NCBI GenBank assembly: GCA_963920665.1
Contig: OY987265.1
Location: 11,971,001-12,035,000 of the forward strand
Length of the DNA stretch: 64,000 nt
Source of the DNA: Straminergon stramineum
Lineage: Eukaryota > Streptophyta > Bryopsida > Hypnales > Calliergonaceae
Direction of reading: 5' to 3'
In this document: positions 44,416 to 56,049 of the stretch, piece after piece
How positions within the stretch are numbered: the stretch's first letter is position 1
Layout: each line of letters opens with the position of its first letter
The notes under the pieces: generated by a model
Told to the model about the DNA's origin: nothing
The model's input: the letters and a program-made list of their open reading frames with translations, nothing else
Database searches by the model: none
Translations under genes and position numbers: made by a program

Positions 44416-47362
44416 TAATTTCATTTCATTTTTATAATTCAATAATATCTTTAAAATTTGTAACTTTCATGGGCTGTAAATCCAAATGCCATGAAACAAA
44501 GCTCATGCATCTCTCTTCACACAAAGTTTTTTAAGAGTACCATGAATATAACCAAGGGACGCTGGTTCTTGAGATTTCATTGTAATAAACAAAATAGAAC
44601 GAAACAAACAACTTATTAATCTAATGTATTTATAAAAGATTTTGCATCAATTGTGAAAGTAATGTAGAATAGTCCATTGCAGTCACTTTGTATAACAATG
44701 TTTTTTTTAGAAGAATGGCTAATTGAAGAATATTTTGTTCAATTGGTCAATGCATGCAACTATGTACTAGATTTTTTTTGAGTTTTATCATCTATTTTCT
44801 TTCAATTCCCATTTTGAACCAATTTTTCAAGTATTGAGTCCGTTCTTTTCTTCATTTTTCATTCTAAATAGAAGTTTTATAGATTTTTTTCCCCTTTTTG
44901 TGATGTTTTCAAATTGCAACCAATTCTTTCCCAATTCCACTAGCTAACAATGAAATAACCAACAATTCTCTCGAAACATTGGCATAAAATATCAAAGGAA
45001 TAACAATGTATTACAATCAATCAAAACAAAATCTTCATTATAGCTTTCTATTATTGTAGATTAGCTAGATGGAGAAAATATTCTTGCCCTTTTCGATTCA
45101 ATTACATTTGATTACGTCTACATATTACTAGGATTATTATCTAAAAGGGGAATTATAAGTCTTGCAATTTCTAATCCTATTTTCTCTTGGTCAAGTCCAT
45201 GTATTATTGTGATGATCATCTATTGTAGTTTGAGGTAAGAGACAAATTGACAAAGTTTACTTTTTCTACATACGTGAATGCACTTTTATATAGCTCCTTG
45301 CAAAAAGCTTTTGAAAACATTCATCATCCAACTAGTAGCTAATTAATAATTAAAGTAGTAAATATACATTCTCAAATCCATAGGCATTTGTTGCGCACAA
45401 GGTTGTGGAAGAATTGAAATGTTGCATATATATATGTTTAAGTCACAATGTGGTACATCTCACTTTGTACCTCACATACACTCAATTCAATATCTAAGAA
45501 AATCAACTAACTTAATTATTAAGTAGCTCTTGAGGTAGGAACTCCCAAATGCACCTTTGACCCCCAAAGCATCATCTTCACTAGATGAACATCCACTTAA
45601 TCAATATCTACCTCCATGGAAGAAATGATTTTAGAACCTCTACCCAACATAACTTTGACCCTTTATAACTTTTGCATGCAATATCCAAATGAAACATCTT
45701 TTTGGTGCATTGAAATCTTCTTTTAGTCATCACAAAGAATATAATTATATAAAAATTGACAATTCTAATAATAATAACTATGATTTGACCTTAAAAATAG
45801 TGGCACTTCCGGGAGTCGCTAACTTACTTTGCCAAGTCCACCATTCCAATCACATGCACCCTTCACATTTTGTTACTTTTCCTTGAAGATGAAACTTGGC
45901 ATTCAAGGACACTGAATTCTTACCATAGTAAGTTACCAATTTACTGATGAAACCAGTTGCAGATTGAATGATACGGCAATGTCCCTTCTCAATCCACTGA
46001 CATGGAATGGTACCCTCCCGCGGGTACCCACCTTCCATCGTTATCTCCTACTGTAGAAAATGACAGTAGATGTGTATGCATGATCATTTTATTATTTTAA
46101 CTCCATTTGAGGAGAAAAATTTATAATAAAAATTTCTGGACTGCGTAGTACTGCTCCCCCCTACAATTCACAGACAAAGATTGCGACGGGGACAAAGGTG
46201 CAGATTATTTAGGGTATGGACGATCATTTCATGTGGCAGAAATATGGCAGAAAAGAGGTTGAACCCCGTGATTTCCAACTCCCAGCTTCAGTAAAAAAAT
46301 GATGTCACAATCATAATTCGCAGTGCCCAATTGCCATTCTCCTCACTTCACGTGTGAATTGTGAATTTGGGAACATTTTGAAAGAATATTCTAGGGATAC
46401 GCACACAACATTTTGTGAAAAAAAAGGGAAGGGTTGAATTGGAACTAGTACTTATTAAGTAGTTCGTTTTTTACTTTAATTTTTGATTAAAAACAACCTT
46501 ATGTTTGCTCGTAGTACATGGTTTCTAAGATTTTACACAAAATGAACTCTCATTATACTATTACCTTGTTGAGAGTTTATAACTTATTCATATGGAATTT
46601 GAAAAATGCATGCAAAGAGGATTTGGGATTGGCTTTCTTTCACCTTGAGTTTGTGAGGATCCGATAAAAACTTAAGACTATTTTGTAATAGGAACTATGT
46701 TCAATTGCATTTGTAGACATTTGGTGGGGGATTTGTAAAAATATCTTTATATATCTTTTATTTTATGTAGTAGCCTTCACTTATAAAACAAAATATCTTT
46801 GAAAGCATAACAACTATATTTGGACTAAATTGTTGTTTTCATTAACCTAATCTTTCATTCATTCAACCAATTTTCATCCATTTTAAAGTATTGTACCCAT
46901 TCATTGAATCCTCTTTCTTCTAGTTTTGACTCCATAAACAAATCGTAGATTGCAATATTTCAAAAATGGTAGAAAGAACACTATATTCCATGGAAGCCTT
47001 AGAGTAGGGTTATTTTTCTAGCGATTTGTCATCCATGTGCACCAAAGTAATAGACCCAACACCATACCTTTGGATAAAAATAACACCCAAAAGGTGAAAA
47101 ATCACCAGAAAACTTCAAATTAAGAAGAAATCTTGGATGAAATCACTAGATTGAGGATGAAAACAAAACTATAGATATGTGATATGTACTAATGTGATAT
47201 TTTCTACCTAATATATGGATGAATATTGAAATTTGGAGTACCACTACAACATTTACTATCACTACTTCAACAATTTCATAAAAAATGAAAAAAAAAATAA
47301 AAAACTGCCTGAGAGGTTCCATGAATTAAAGTAAATAAATGAGTTACAAATTAAATACATTT
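44416..47362. other. AT-rich spacer
   Basis: Contains the second copy of the duplicated block (44771-44985). No gene was recognised. Bases 45690-45890 include an open frame with no match, and the short GC-rich palindrome ggtaccctcccgcgggtacc is at about 46008-46027. Confidence 0.4.
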
Positions 47363-47820
47363 TTTTGACACAGATGAAACGAAATTTCATTGCAACGAGA
47401 AAAGTACAAACCAGCCAGTCACAAGTGGCCTGTCCGTGGACATGACAACAAAGCCAAGTTGCAAATTTCACTGCCGGCTCATGTACCATTCCGTTCGGCA
47501 GCCCTCCCAATTAAAGTAATGTACCCGATGGTGGTCATTGGTTGTCGTAACTTTGTACTCGAATTGCTTACACTTTGCAGTTTGCACATTCAAGCATTTG
47601 CATATTAATTGCACCCCGTTGTCCTCGGACTACGCTACTTGGCCTACTTAGACTAGAGGGGTTACCCACTTCTATGATTTTAATCGGTACCGCAATGTGG
47701 ATTTCCTTTATTCTTAATTTTTTTTGGTACCGGGGAGTACCCAAATTGACAGTAACTGACACAATGATCCTTAACTTACTGGACCTTGCTGCTGTGACGA
47801 GAAAGTGAGAATGAACACAA
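47363..47820. mobile_element. Retroposon-like fragment
   Basis: Begins with ttttttgacacagatgaaac and then gaaatttcattgcaa, a motif that recurs at 43318-43352 (inverted), 43596-43627 and 57468-57496. Here and at 57.5 kb the motif is followed by a similar cagcca(g)tcacaag.ggcctg block, so the two are copies of one element. No reverse transcriptase was found. Confidence 0.45.
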
Positions 47821-48346
47821 AGGTAGAATGTTGCAGCTGTAGGGCAGGGTCAGCAGAAATCATTCCCAAAAGAAACGTTGAAAATTTTGGACGTTTATTT
47901 TTCAAACTTTTTGTTGTGCAATTTTTTATAATTTAAGGTTATATTCTTTCATTTGTTGAACTTTATTTGTGTAGGAAGAGAATATATCTGTCTGTGTGTG
48001 GTAGAACCACCCATTATCAACCACTTAAGCATTTTGTGCATGATTTGGAGCAATGTAAGCAATGTAAATGTTCTGCCATATAGGAAGATAGCAATTGTGG
48101 AGATTGCAAAATTTTTTGGTAATTTTTTGCCTTGAATTGAAATTATTTTGAGTTCTAGAAGCCAAATGTTAATTTTGACCCATACCCACCATGTAGAATC
48201 TTTCATATCTACTCATTCAAAAATTACTTTGGCTCACAAAACTAAACGCATGTGTTATGAGATTGATGGCTAGAAGATGGTTGGAAACCAAGAACTAATG
48301 GTTATAAATTAATAATAGTCTCTATTGAAATTCCTAGTACCTATAA

Positions 48347-48871
48347 GGTAAATGTGCCTATGACAAGCAAAATGAGTGTTTTGCCATGTTACAATTAGCA
48401 AAAAAAATCTGAGCTTTTTTTTCCATACAAGGACAACTGTGAGAAAAGAAGAGAGCAATTGAAATTTTTATTTTTCTAAACAAAGTATGAATTTCTTATG
48501 AATTTTTGAAGTGTGCGTACCAATTGGCCCAAAAGAGTCTGTAGACTATCCCAAAACTAGCAAAAAGTTTAAGCATGATGGCCATCCTACCACCTAAAGC
48601 AATCAAAATATTTCCTAACATGGCCAAAACATGAAGAATTAAAAAAATCACTTGATTTGATGAATTTACACTGAAAAGCTAGAAGTTCCTAAGACATGCA
48701 TTAATAACTCCATCACCATCAGCCAAGCCATTGATTTTGGTCACTAACCAACCTAATGTAGTCCTAATCTTATTTATTAGAGAAAGTTTGTCATGGGTTG
48801 ATATAAGACTCTAATGGGTTAATCCCTAGGTGCATGTCATGGATGGTTTGCTTGTCATAGGCAAGTTTACC
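48347..48871 (+). mobile_element. Inverted-end element, GGTAAA family, copy 2
   Basis: 525 bp, same orientation as copy 1. The start GGTAAATGTGCCTATGACAA is matched by the reverse complement of the end, GGTAAACTTGCCTATGACAA, with two mismatches over 20 bp. Terminal pairing is better preserved than in copy 1. No target duplication could be assigned. Confidence 0.7.
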
Positions 48872-48940
48872 ATAGATTGCCCATGGGGGCTTCATTGGTA
48901 GTGGGTGGTTCTACTATATGGAAGGGATGGTGAGGGCCAA

Positions 48941-49162
48941 GGAGGATTGATCCCTAATTGCCCCATATTTAACCCTGGAAGAAAATTAAGAATTTTTTTA
49001 TGTTCCACCTATGATAAAAATATGTAAATTTTGAGTTCATATTTGCAATTAGGGACTCCAAATTCGCTAGATAGGGCAAAGAAATACAAAATTTACCCTA
49101 TATGAAATGTGGGTAATTTTTACATTTATCCTTAATTGGGGCAATAAGGGGATCAATCCTCC
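48941..49162. mobile_element. MITE with 24-bp inverted repeats
   Basis: Starts GGAGGATTGATCCCTAATTG (then CCCC) and ends with the near-exact reverse complement, ggggcaataaggggatcaat followed by cctcc. Size 222 bp and no coding capacity. The flanks show no clear target duplication. Confidence 0.75.
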
Positions 49163-50389
49163 CTAGTCGACGGTGAGTATGTGTACTCTACTTGGGTGGT
49201 AGCTCATGGTTGTCACCCTCATCAAGAACTTTAGGGCATGTCAGTATGGTGCATTGAAATGGTATCACAGGATAATTTGGTGACAACTTTGATATAGTAT
49301 TGGCACTAACATTGACACAAAAATGGCCTTTGTTGTCAAAAAGGCATCAAAACAATTTGTCCCAAATTTTTGATGTTGATTGTTGCACGTTTTTAGGTTC
49401 ATAGTATTGTTAGTAATTGTATTGCAATTAAAGAATCAATTGGAAATTTAGGCATGTCCTTCATTTGGGGTGTAACTCCATTTGTTCAATATTAAAAATT
49501 TGAAGGTATGTGATATTGAATCATAAGAAGACAAATGATATGAGAGTGTAATTGGCCACCCAAGCATAGAAGAGAGATATTGAGAGATGTGTTCAATTGA
49601 CATTAAGAAGAGATGGGATCCACGACAAGGCCATTTTAGTCCCATTTCCACTCCACCTATTAGATTCTTTTTAGAAAGTTCAAGATTGTTTCTTAAGTGA
49701 ATGTTGATGATTGGTTAGCAAATGGCCCAAGTTTGCCACATTGTTATATTTTTGCCATTTATTAAACTTTGGCACTTCAATTTTTTTAAATCAACATATT
49801 CATCAACTGAGTATGTTGCTTGGCTTCAAAATCCACTTACTGTAAGTGAGTAGAGATGAAAAGACAAGCTCTATATACTCATGGGATATGAGGAGGTAAA
49901 ACAACCCATGTGGGATATATAAATTAGGATTAGTAGGATTGCAACAGCTCTTAGTTAAGTAGAAACTATGTTCAAAGTAGAATGTGTGTGTACATTAGGC
50001 TAAAAGTATTGCAAGCAATGCATATTACTGATGGGTACAATGAGTTCTTTTTGAGAAAATATCACCTGAAATTGTGAGTATGTATCAATGTGGTTTTGTA
50101 TTTTGGTTACAAGTAAATAGTCAAATGGTTGAAAGTTAGGAGAAGTAAAGTTCTTGCTTTCTATTTGAATCCCACATGCAAAATTTATTTTGAAGATTTT
50201 TTGTTTGATTGAATTTTCTTTAGTCCATATTCTAATTATAATGTCCTAAAATTAAACATTTTATAATGCATGAGTATCTACATATTGTTTAGATTTTTTC
50301 TAGCCTGTATACATTTGGGCAAGTATGAAGTCAAAATAGAAGCATCCCTTACCTCATCTACTCTAGTGAGTTAGGGCATGACCAATTAA
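49163..50389. other. Spacer, no gene seen
   Basis: AT-rich. The only frame of note (49651-49448, -) has no recognised match. Confidence 0.4.
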
Positions 50390-50802
50390 CCCTTGAAGGA
50401 CACTGGGGACCAAAAGTGTCCAATGGCATTATGAGCAGAGCAGACCTATGGGAGGGGGGGTTCAACCTAGTTCCCATTCATGCTCTCTTCACCAATTCCA
50501 AAAGTTCCCACTTATTGGATTCTTCTTAGAAAACTTATGAGTGCTTCTCCAAAACATTGATGATTGGCAAACTAATGGCTTCATTTATTTCCTCGTCCAA
50601 TTTTGCAATCTCTTGACCACATGAGATGTATTCCAACAATAGATACCTCCAAAGGCACTCTTACAAGAACATCTTAGGAACTTGCAATTTTCAATCGCCT
50701 CATTAATTTTCCAATGATGACTTCATAATTCACCTATTGCTAGTCCAATAATAAGAGCATTTTGGTGACTACCTTGGTCATAGGGGCCATGTCCTTTAAG
50801 GG
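50390..50802. mobile_element. TTAA-flanked element G
   Basis: 413 bp between TTAA at 50386-50389 and 50803-50806. It begins CCCTTGAAGGACACTGG and the reverse complement of its end is CCCTTTAAGG or CCCTTAAAGGACATGG depending on alignment, so about 13 bp pair. The interior is unlike the 222-bp and 640-bp families, making this a third group with the same target and CCCTT ends. Its right end resembles 2660-2730 and the lone end at 4131-4141 is also similar. Confidence 0.7.
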
Positions 50803-51200
50803 TTAAGTATGGTGCTTACTAATCCAATGCCCCCATCCACTTTTTCATTGCAAACCTCCAATCATAGGTCATTGGAGTGCATAGACTTTTCACAAGGGGG
50901 ATGGAAATCAAATGCTCTTGAAATAAGGTGAATATGGGAGGCAATTCATTCTTGATCACAGCCCTCTTCTAGCAATATAGGTTGTTGTCTTTCCTCACAA
51001 GATGAGAGGACAATGATTAATTATGATACAGTTCCCTATGTAGTTGTAGCACATTGTGATTGTTTTACAACACTCTCTGTATTGCAACCAACCCTTGGTT
51101 GGACATAGGAAGATCTATATGACCAAAGTGCCAGGAGGAATGAAATCTTCTGCTCAAAAATTCATAGTAGTTATGTTTTGAGAAAAATAAAATTTGAAAA

Positions 51201-51870
51201 TTATGGAAACCTTCTTAACTCTATTTCTACGCACTCGAAAATCCCACCCCACCCACCCACCCACACAAGAAACTCGCTCTCCAGATAGGTGTAACCGCTT
51301 ATAAGAAGTGGTTGGAAATGGGTTGCCTCCTTTACAATGTCGGAACCTGAGTCGTGCTTGTCATTGGTCACGGAAGGGTGCTTGGCAGTGATATACTGAA
51401 CATTAAAAAGCTGATTACAACACTCACTGGTTGCCACACAACACTGAATTTGGGAAACTGAAACAAAAGTTAGGATGATACCCGGCTTTGCTTTGCCATG
51501 CCCAAATGTACGGAACGTACATAAAATAATCAGAAAACAACACCTCTGTACCATGGTGAAGGCAGGTTAAAGTAGTGCTGATTAGCATGGGCAGCATGGA
51601 AGCCGCAGAGTTCAGTTGTCGTACTGAATTCCACGACGCAGACACAGACGCAGGCAGACACAGACACAGACGCAGGCAGACGCAGCTCTTGACTTCCCAG
51701 TCAGTCAGCGGGGGCTCCACAAAACTACGTGAAGCCACTCTCCTTGGTCGCTGGTGCATGTGGCTTCTCGTGGATCCTGCTTTGGAACCGGAGGTCATGA
51801 GTGGAGGAATGTCAAATTCTGGTGGAATAATTTCCTCAACTTCGGCAATTTTAGGAAGCATGGCCTGAAA
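51201..51870 (-). other. Possible gene fragment on the - strand
   Basis: Less AT-rich than its surroundings. Going leftwards, an acceptor-like tttcag at about 51866-51871 precedes an open stretch (about 51865-51690) reading MLPKIAEVEEIIPPEFDIPP and onward. A second stretch at about 51410-51260 reads LFNVQYITAKHPSVTNDKH after another possible acceptor. A CAGACA/CGCAGG short tandem repeat lies between at 51634-51685. Neither peptide was recognised, and no start or stop of a gene could be set. Confidence 0.25.
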
Positions 51871-52124
51871 CCGATACTTTCATTGATTGGATACCAATTA
51901 ATCCAACTTTCGAGAGGCTTCAATTTGGGAAGATGAAAGTCATAATATTTTCTTACAACCAGAATCATGCTAATTTAACAAAATTGACGATGATTTGGAG
52001 TGCTAGCTAATTCAATGGTGGATTGATTTGATTTTTCTTTTATGCTAGGCATGGAAATGGCATATACCGCATCAAAATCCCATTAAGGTCTACGTGAACT
52101 AATAAATTTCATCTCAAATTATTC

Positions 52125-52347
52125 TAGTAGTACATGTAGAATCTCTCTTAGTGCACCCTCCCTTGGTGTATAATATGCATTCAGAGAGTTTGTAAATAGT
52201 AGGTGGCCCATGCCAAATGAAAAGACATGTAACACATGCTTCAAGATAAAATAGACAAGTGACCCTATGGCTTCTCTAAATGCATAAACTTCTCTTAGTG
52301 CATAGTCCCTACACCATGCACTAAAGGAGGTTCTACATGTACTACTA
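52125..52347. mobile_element. MITE with about 18-31-bp inverted repeats
   Basis: Starts TAGTAGTACATGTAGAA and ends TTCTACATGTACTACTA. The inverted repeat continues imperfectly inwards (tctcttagtgca against tgcactaaagga). Size 223 bp and no coding capacity. The adjacent bases are compatible with a TA-containing target, but this is not decisive. Confidence 0.75.
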
Positions 52348-53041
52348 TATGAAGACACGTGGTTAGAGGTTAAAGTATGTTTGCATTTTTTGCTAACATT
52401 AGGAGCAAAGTGAATCTAGCTACTCCAATGATAATTATATTTAAATTCATTTCTATGTCTCTCACCAACATCATTCTTAACTTCAAGTGAGAACATATCT
52501 TTAGTAATGTATTTAAAAGAAAGTGAAATCTGTTGTCCTTGAAAGATAAGAGCTCTTAAGAAATCCCAAAAATATGTGATAAATAAAATGACTCATCAAA
52601 AAGACTGTATTGTATTGCAAGTAACAAATGCAATTCATCATGGTATTGGTTGACTAAGCTTTCATAACATTGTTAATTGTCTAGCCTACACCATTTCCCC
52701 TTGGAGAGATTGGGATAATCTTTCCTTGAATCCTTGGGAGAGAATTTAATTTAATAGGTGGAGAGTCATTGTTTGGCTAGGAAGTTGTAATGCTAGTGTC
52801 ATTGTTTGATTGGGAAGTTGCAATGTTGGGAGCTCCTACTTTGTAAAGGAGAAAAAGGGATGTCAATATTAGTTAATAATGTTATGTTCATCTCCAAAAA
52901 ACATTGCCACCAATGAAAACCTACCACTTTCTCCTTTATCTATTGAAGCATCAAAGTCAATTGGCTTGCAGTAAATCTCCCCCCTCATTATTTCGGCCAG
53001 ATTATTTTGATGCCATTTTGACAGGAAAGACCATTTCAGTG

Positions 53042-53869
53042 TCATTTCTTCCAATCACTGTGATACTCAGTTGACACCAAATTATCTTTTGATAGTGTTT
53101 CAATGCACATGATATTCACATGCCCTGAAGTTCCTAATCTGATGCTGGTCTGCATTCTGCACTCTGAATGCAAACATCCACGCATGCAGCTGACTGAAAT
53201 GGCTGAAATTTCCTTGTCATTCAACAGTTTAAATTTATTGGTTCTTGAGTCCACTCCTGCATTGAAACAGTCTTAAGTTTCCGAGAGTGATGATGGATAC
53301 TTCTTACAGAAACCATACACAAGCTTACCACCATGGCATTGTTGCGAGCAAATGGTCCTATTCACAAGAAAAAATTTTGGGTTTTTTATCAGTACCAAAT
53401 TATTGTCACTAACACTACTGAGTCTGAGTACTGAGGGGACACATGCTCTGAAAACTATGACAGCTTTTTGTATTTCAAGGGCCAAAAGGTTTAAGCTTTC
53501 AGTTAAATCTACGTTGAAGTCTGTCACTTTAGCGAAATGTGACGATGGATTGTCTCAACTGTAGTGGTACAACTTATCTCGAGATCTGAGCCCCAGCACG
53601 TTCTTGGTTCTCTGATCAACTTCCTGCCAGCTACTTTCTGAGCTCCTTAGAATATTTGCAGCGCGCAACAGCAGACAACCGCAAGGTACTTCTGTACGAA
53701 CAGTCACTAGAATCGAATTAGAGGGAATCTCTTCTAAGTTAAATAAGTTGGAGAGCTCTACAAATTTGAGAATCACTGAGGGCACTTGTGGACCTTATGG
53801 CCATATATAGTCAATTCTGTGACGGAAACTGGCACAATTCTGGGCACCCAAAAACTGCGACACATTCAC
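53042..53869 (-). pseudogene. Decayed reading frame of unknown family
   Basis: One frame stays in register from 53869 down to a TGA at 53042-53044, broken only by stops at 53795-53797 (TAA), 53555-53557 (TGA) and 53273-53275 (TAA). That is three internal stops in about 275 codons with no frameshift, far fewer than AT-rich non-coding DNA would give. A good acceptor (ctcttgcag) sits exactly at the upstream edge. The product is not recognised. Its last third has several Cys (ISVSCMRGCLHSEC), loosely like a PAN/apple-type module, which is only a guess. If real, it is a recently inactivated gene or exon. Confidence 0.45.
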
Positions 53870-55011
53870 CTGCAAGAGCGCACAAAGCTCCAAAACTCGG
53901 ACTTGTTTAATTAGATTTACAGCTCAGGTGGAGTACCCTGGAAAGTGCCCGAAGTGGTGGATTTTTTTGCTAAAATAATTGACTTTAGTATCCTTTACAT
54001 TGGAAATTGGCATTCATGGCAATGACTTTGACCAAGAAACTGGCTCAGTCAGTTTTCAGTTGGCTTGTTGAATGTTCAGTAGAATCTTTCAATTCAAAAC
54101 CTCTTATCACCTGGCGGAGCCTGAAATTTCGATACTAGAGCTGTAAGGAACAAATATCCAAGTTAGACTCATTGTTTTGAGTACTTCATGGTTCTAAAAA
54201 CCATAGACATTGCTAAACGTGACAAATTACGAAAATTGACTTTTGAATAGTACATGATTTTTCAAACGTTTCAAGAATTGTGGAATGCGGTTGGGGAATA
54301 CACTTCCAGTATCAATTTCAAATAAATTGTCTCCATATCCCAAAACTTATGCTTGCATTGCATTGGAGTTGGACGCACATGATACTACAACGATTCAGTA
54401 CAAGTGTTTCGTGCTTTCACCCAATTCAGACATCCATCCAAACCTTTCGGCACCAAGAAATGCACCAAATAATCAAACATGAAGTGACACCGTCTGTCTG
54501 TCTGTCCCAAACTGAACTCGGTTTAATCATATTGAATACCACATTGAATTACTCTGAAAATCAACTCGTTTTATAACAGATTGCTCAGCGCGCCCAGCAG
54601 CCTGAACTGACCCGATCCAAAAGCCAAGTCCGAGCTGAAAATATCTGAGGCGAAGCTAGGAATTACGCCGTAGTTACGTGGTGGACAAAGCTCGCATGCA
54701 CCCAATCTATCTAATGTCTTGTAATTACTCTAATTGTAAGTACTCTAATTAGATACTCACGGTGCGGCAACAACCTAACAATCCTACACTCCTATAATAT
54801 GTTGCACAAGCGGTTGTTCCAAACTACTACTACTAATGACAATATACAACATCAATGCTTCGAAAGCTCTCGCTAGCTAGTAGTATACATGAACAGAGTG
54901 GGCAATATATCATAGAATTAAGTTGCCCAATTACATACAATTAACGCACTTAGCCAGTTGATTAATTTAATAAACTGCCGATAGATTCATTGGAGGTTTG
55001 GGGAAATTCTT
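53870..55011. other. Spacer and 3' flank of the EPFL gene
   Basis: Bases next to 55011 should be the EPFL 3' UTR. The open frame 54280-54576 (+, 98 codons) has no recognised match. A tctgtctgtctgtc short repeat lies at about 54492-54506. Confidence 0.4.
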
Positions 55012-56049
55012 CTAAGGCATGAAGAGCTTGTTGCCGCATTTGCATCGCCAGACCTCCGGATAATACTCCTGCTGTGTCAAGGCCCCATGAGGGCTGCCGA
55101 TGGACACGTGGATGGGGTTGCAAGGGCTGCAGGTGCCACACTTGCCTTGGCAGGTGGGGGGAGCTGAACCGACCAACAGTCGGTGGCCATAGATGGAGTC
55201 CGAATTGAAAGCTTTTGCATTGGTCTCGCCCCAGCTCTGCACATTACCAGACCCTATCTTCATTTTCCTTGAAGCATCCTGCACCGCAATCCATCAATCA
55301 GTATCAATTTCTAAGCAATTCAGACATACAGCTGTGAAGTCTCCATCAATTGAATTCGATCATGTCATACTTGCTTTGCAGCCATTTCGAATGATCCCAT
55401 CATGAATCTTAAAGTATGATGAATTATCTGCTAAATTCCATCATCATAGTTTATATTGCTCGCTCACACTAGGGACACGAAGTAGACCAATTAAGGAGAT
55501 GGAAGAGAGTAGTGAAGTATACATTTGTCGACTACAGGAATAGTCGCATTAATTGGCATTGAAGTGAACAAAAAGGTGCCGGGATTTGCAAGTAATTAAG
55601 ATGGGATTTGAGTAGTACACAGAAAAGATTACGATCTAGACACAGTACGCAAATGTACAAGAAATTGATTAATTAATTAATCAATGAGTTTAGGGATTTA
55701 GTACCTGGAACTGCATGTCATGTAGCCCGCCCGCTCTTGCAGAGGATGGAACGCCCAGGACGACTTGAGGTGTTGGTGGAGCTGTTGGTGGTGGAGCTGA
55801 AAACAAGCCAATCGGATTTTTTTTCAGGTGAGTTACAGCATCTTCAATCAATCAATGCAAGTACTCTTGAATAAATCAATGTAGATACTAGAGGCCGGGA
55901 ATGCGTTTATAAAGCATAACGTCAACCCAGAGATAGAGAAGTGAAATTTAATTACCTGGTACTTGGCGGCCAGCCAGTGCAACCACTGGGAACATAGTGA
56001 GCAGAAGGATTGCCCAGCAGGTGATACTTGCCACCTTGGACGTCGACAT
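55012..56049 (-). CDS. EPFL secreted cysteine-rich peptide precursor (EPFL4-6 type)
   Basis: A precursor of a secreted signalling peptide of the EPIDERMAL PATTERNING FACTOR-LIKE family, whose mature C-terminal peptides bind ERECTA-family receptor kinases (with TMM for some members) to set stomatal spacing or growth. Three GT-AG exons: 56049-55956, 55796-55705 and 55278-55012, 453 nt, 150 aa plus TAG. Residues 1-26 form a signal peptide (hydrophobic WAILLLTMFPVVALA). A Pro-rich stretch follows (APPPTAPPTP, residues 32-41). The last about 50 residues hold six Cys in the family order: CQGKCGTCSPC, then the loop HVSIGSPHGALTQQ, then EYYPEVWRCKCGNKLFMP. That ending is characteristic of the EPFL4/5/6 group. 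The first exon carries the only upstream in-frame ATG after a stop-rich leader. Which process it controls here is not known. Confidence 0.94.
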
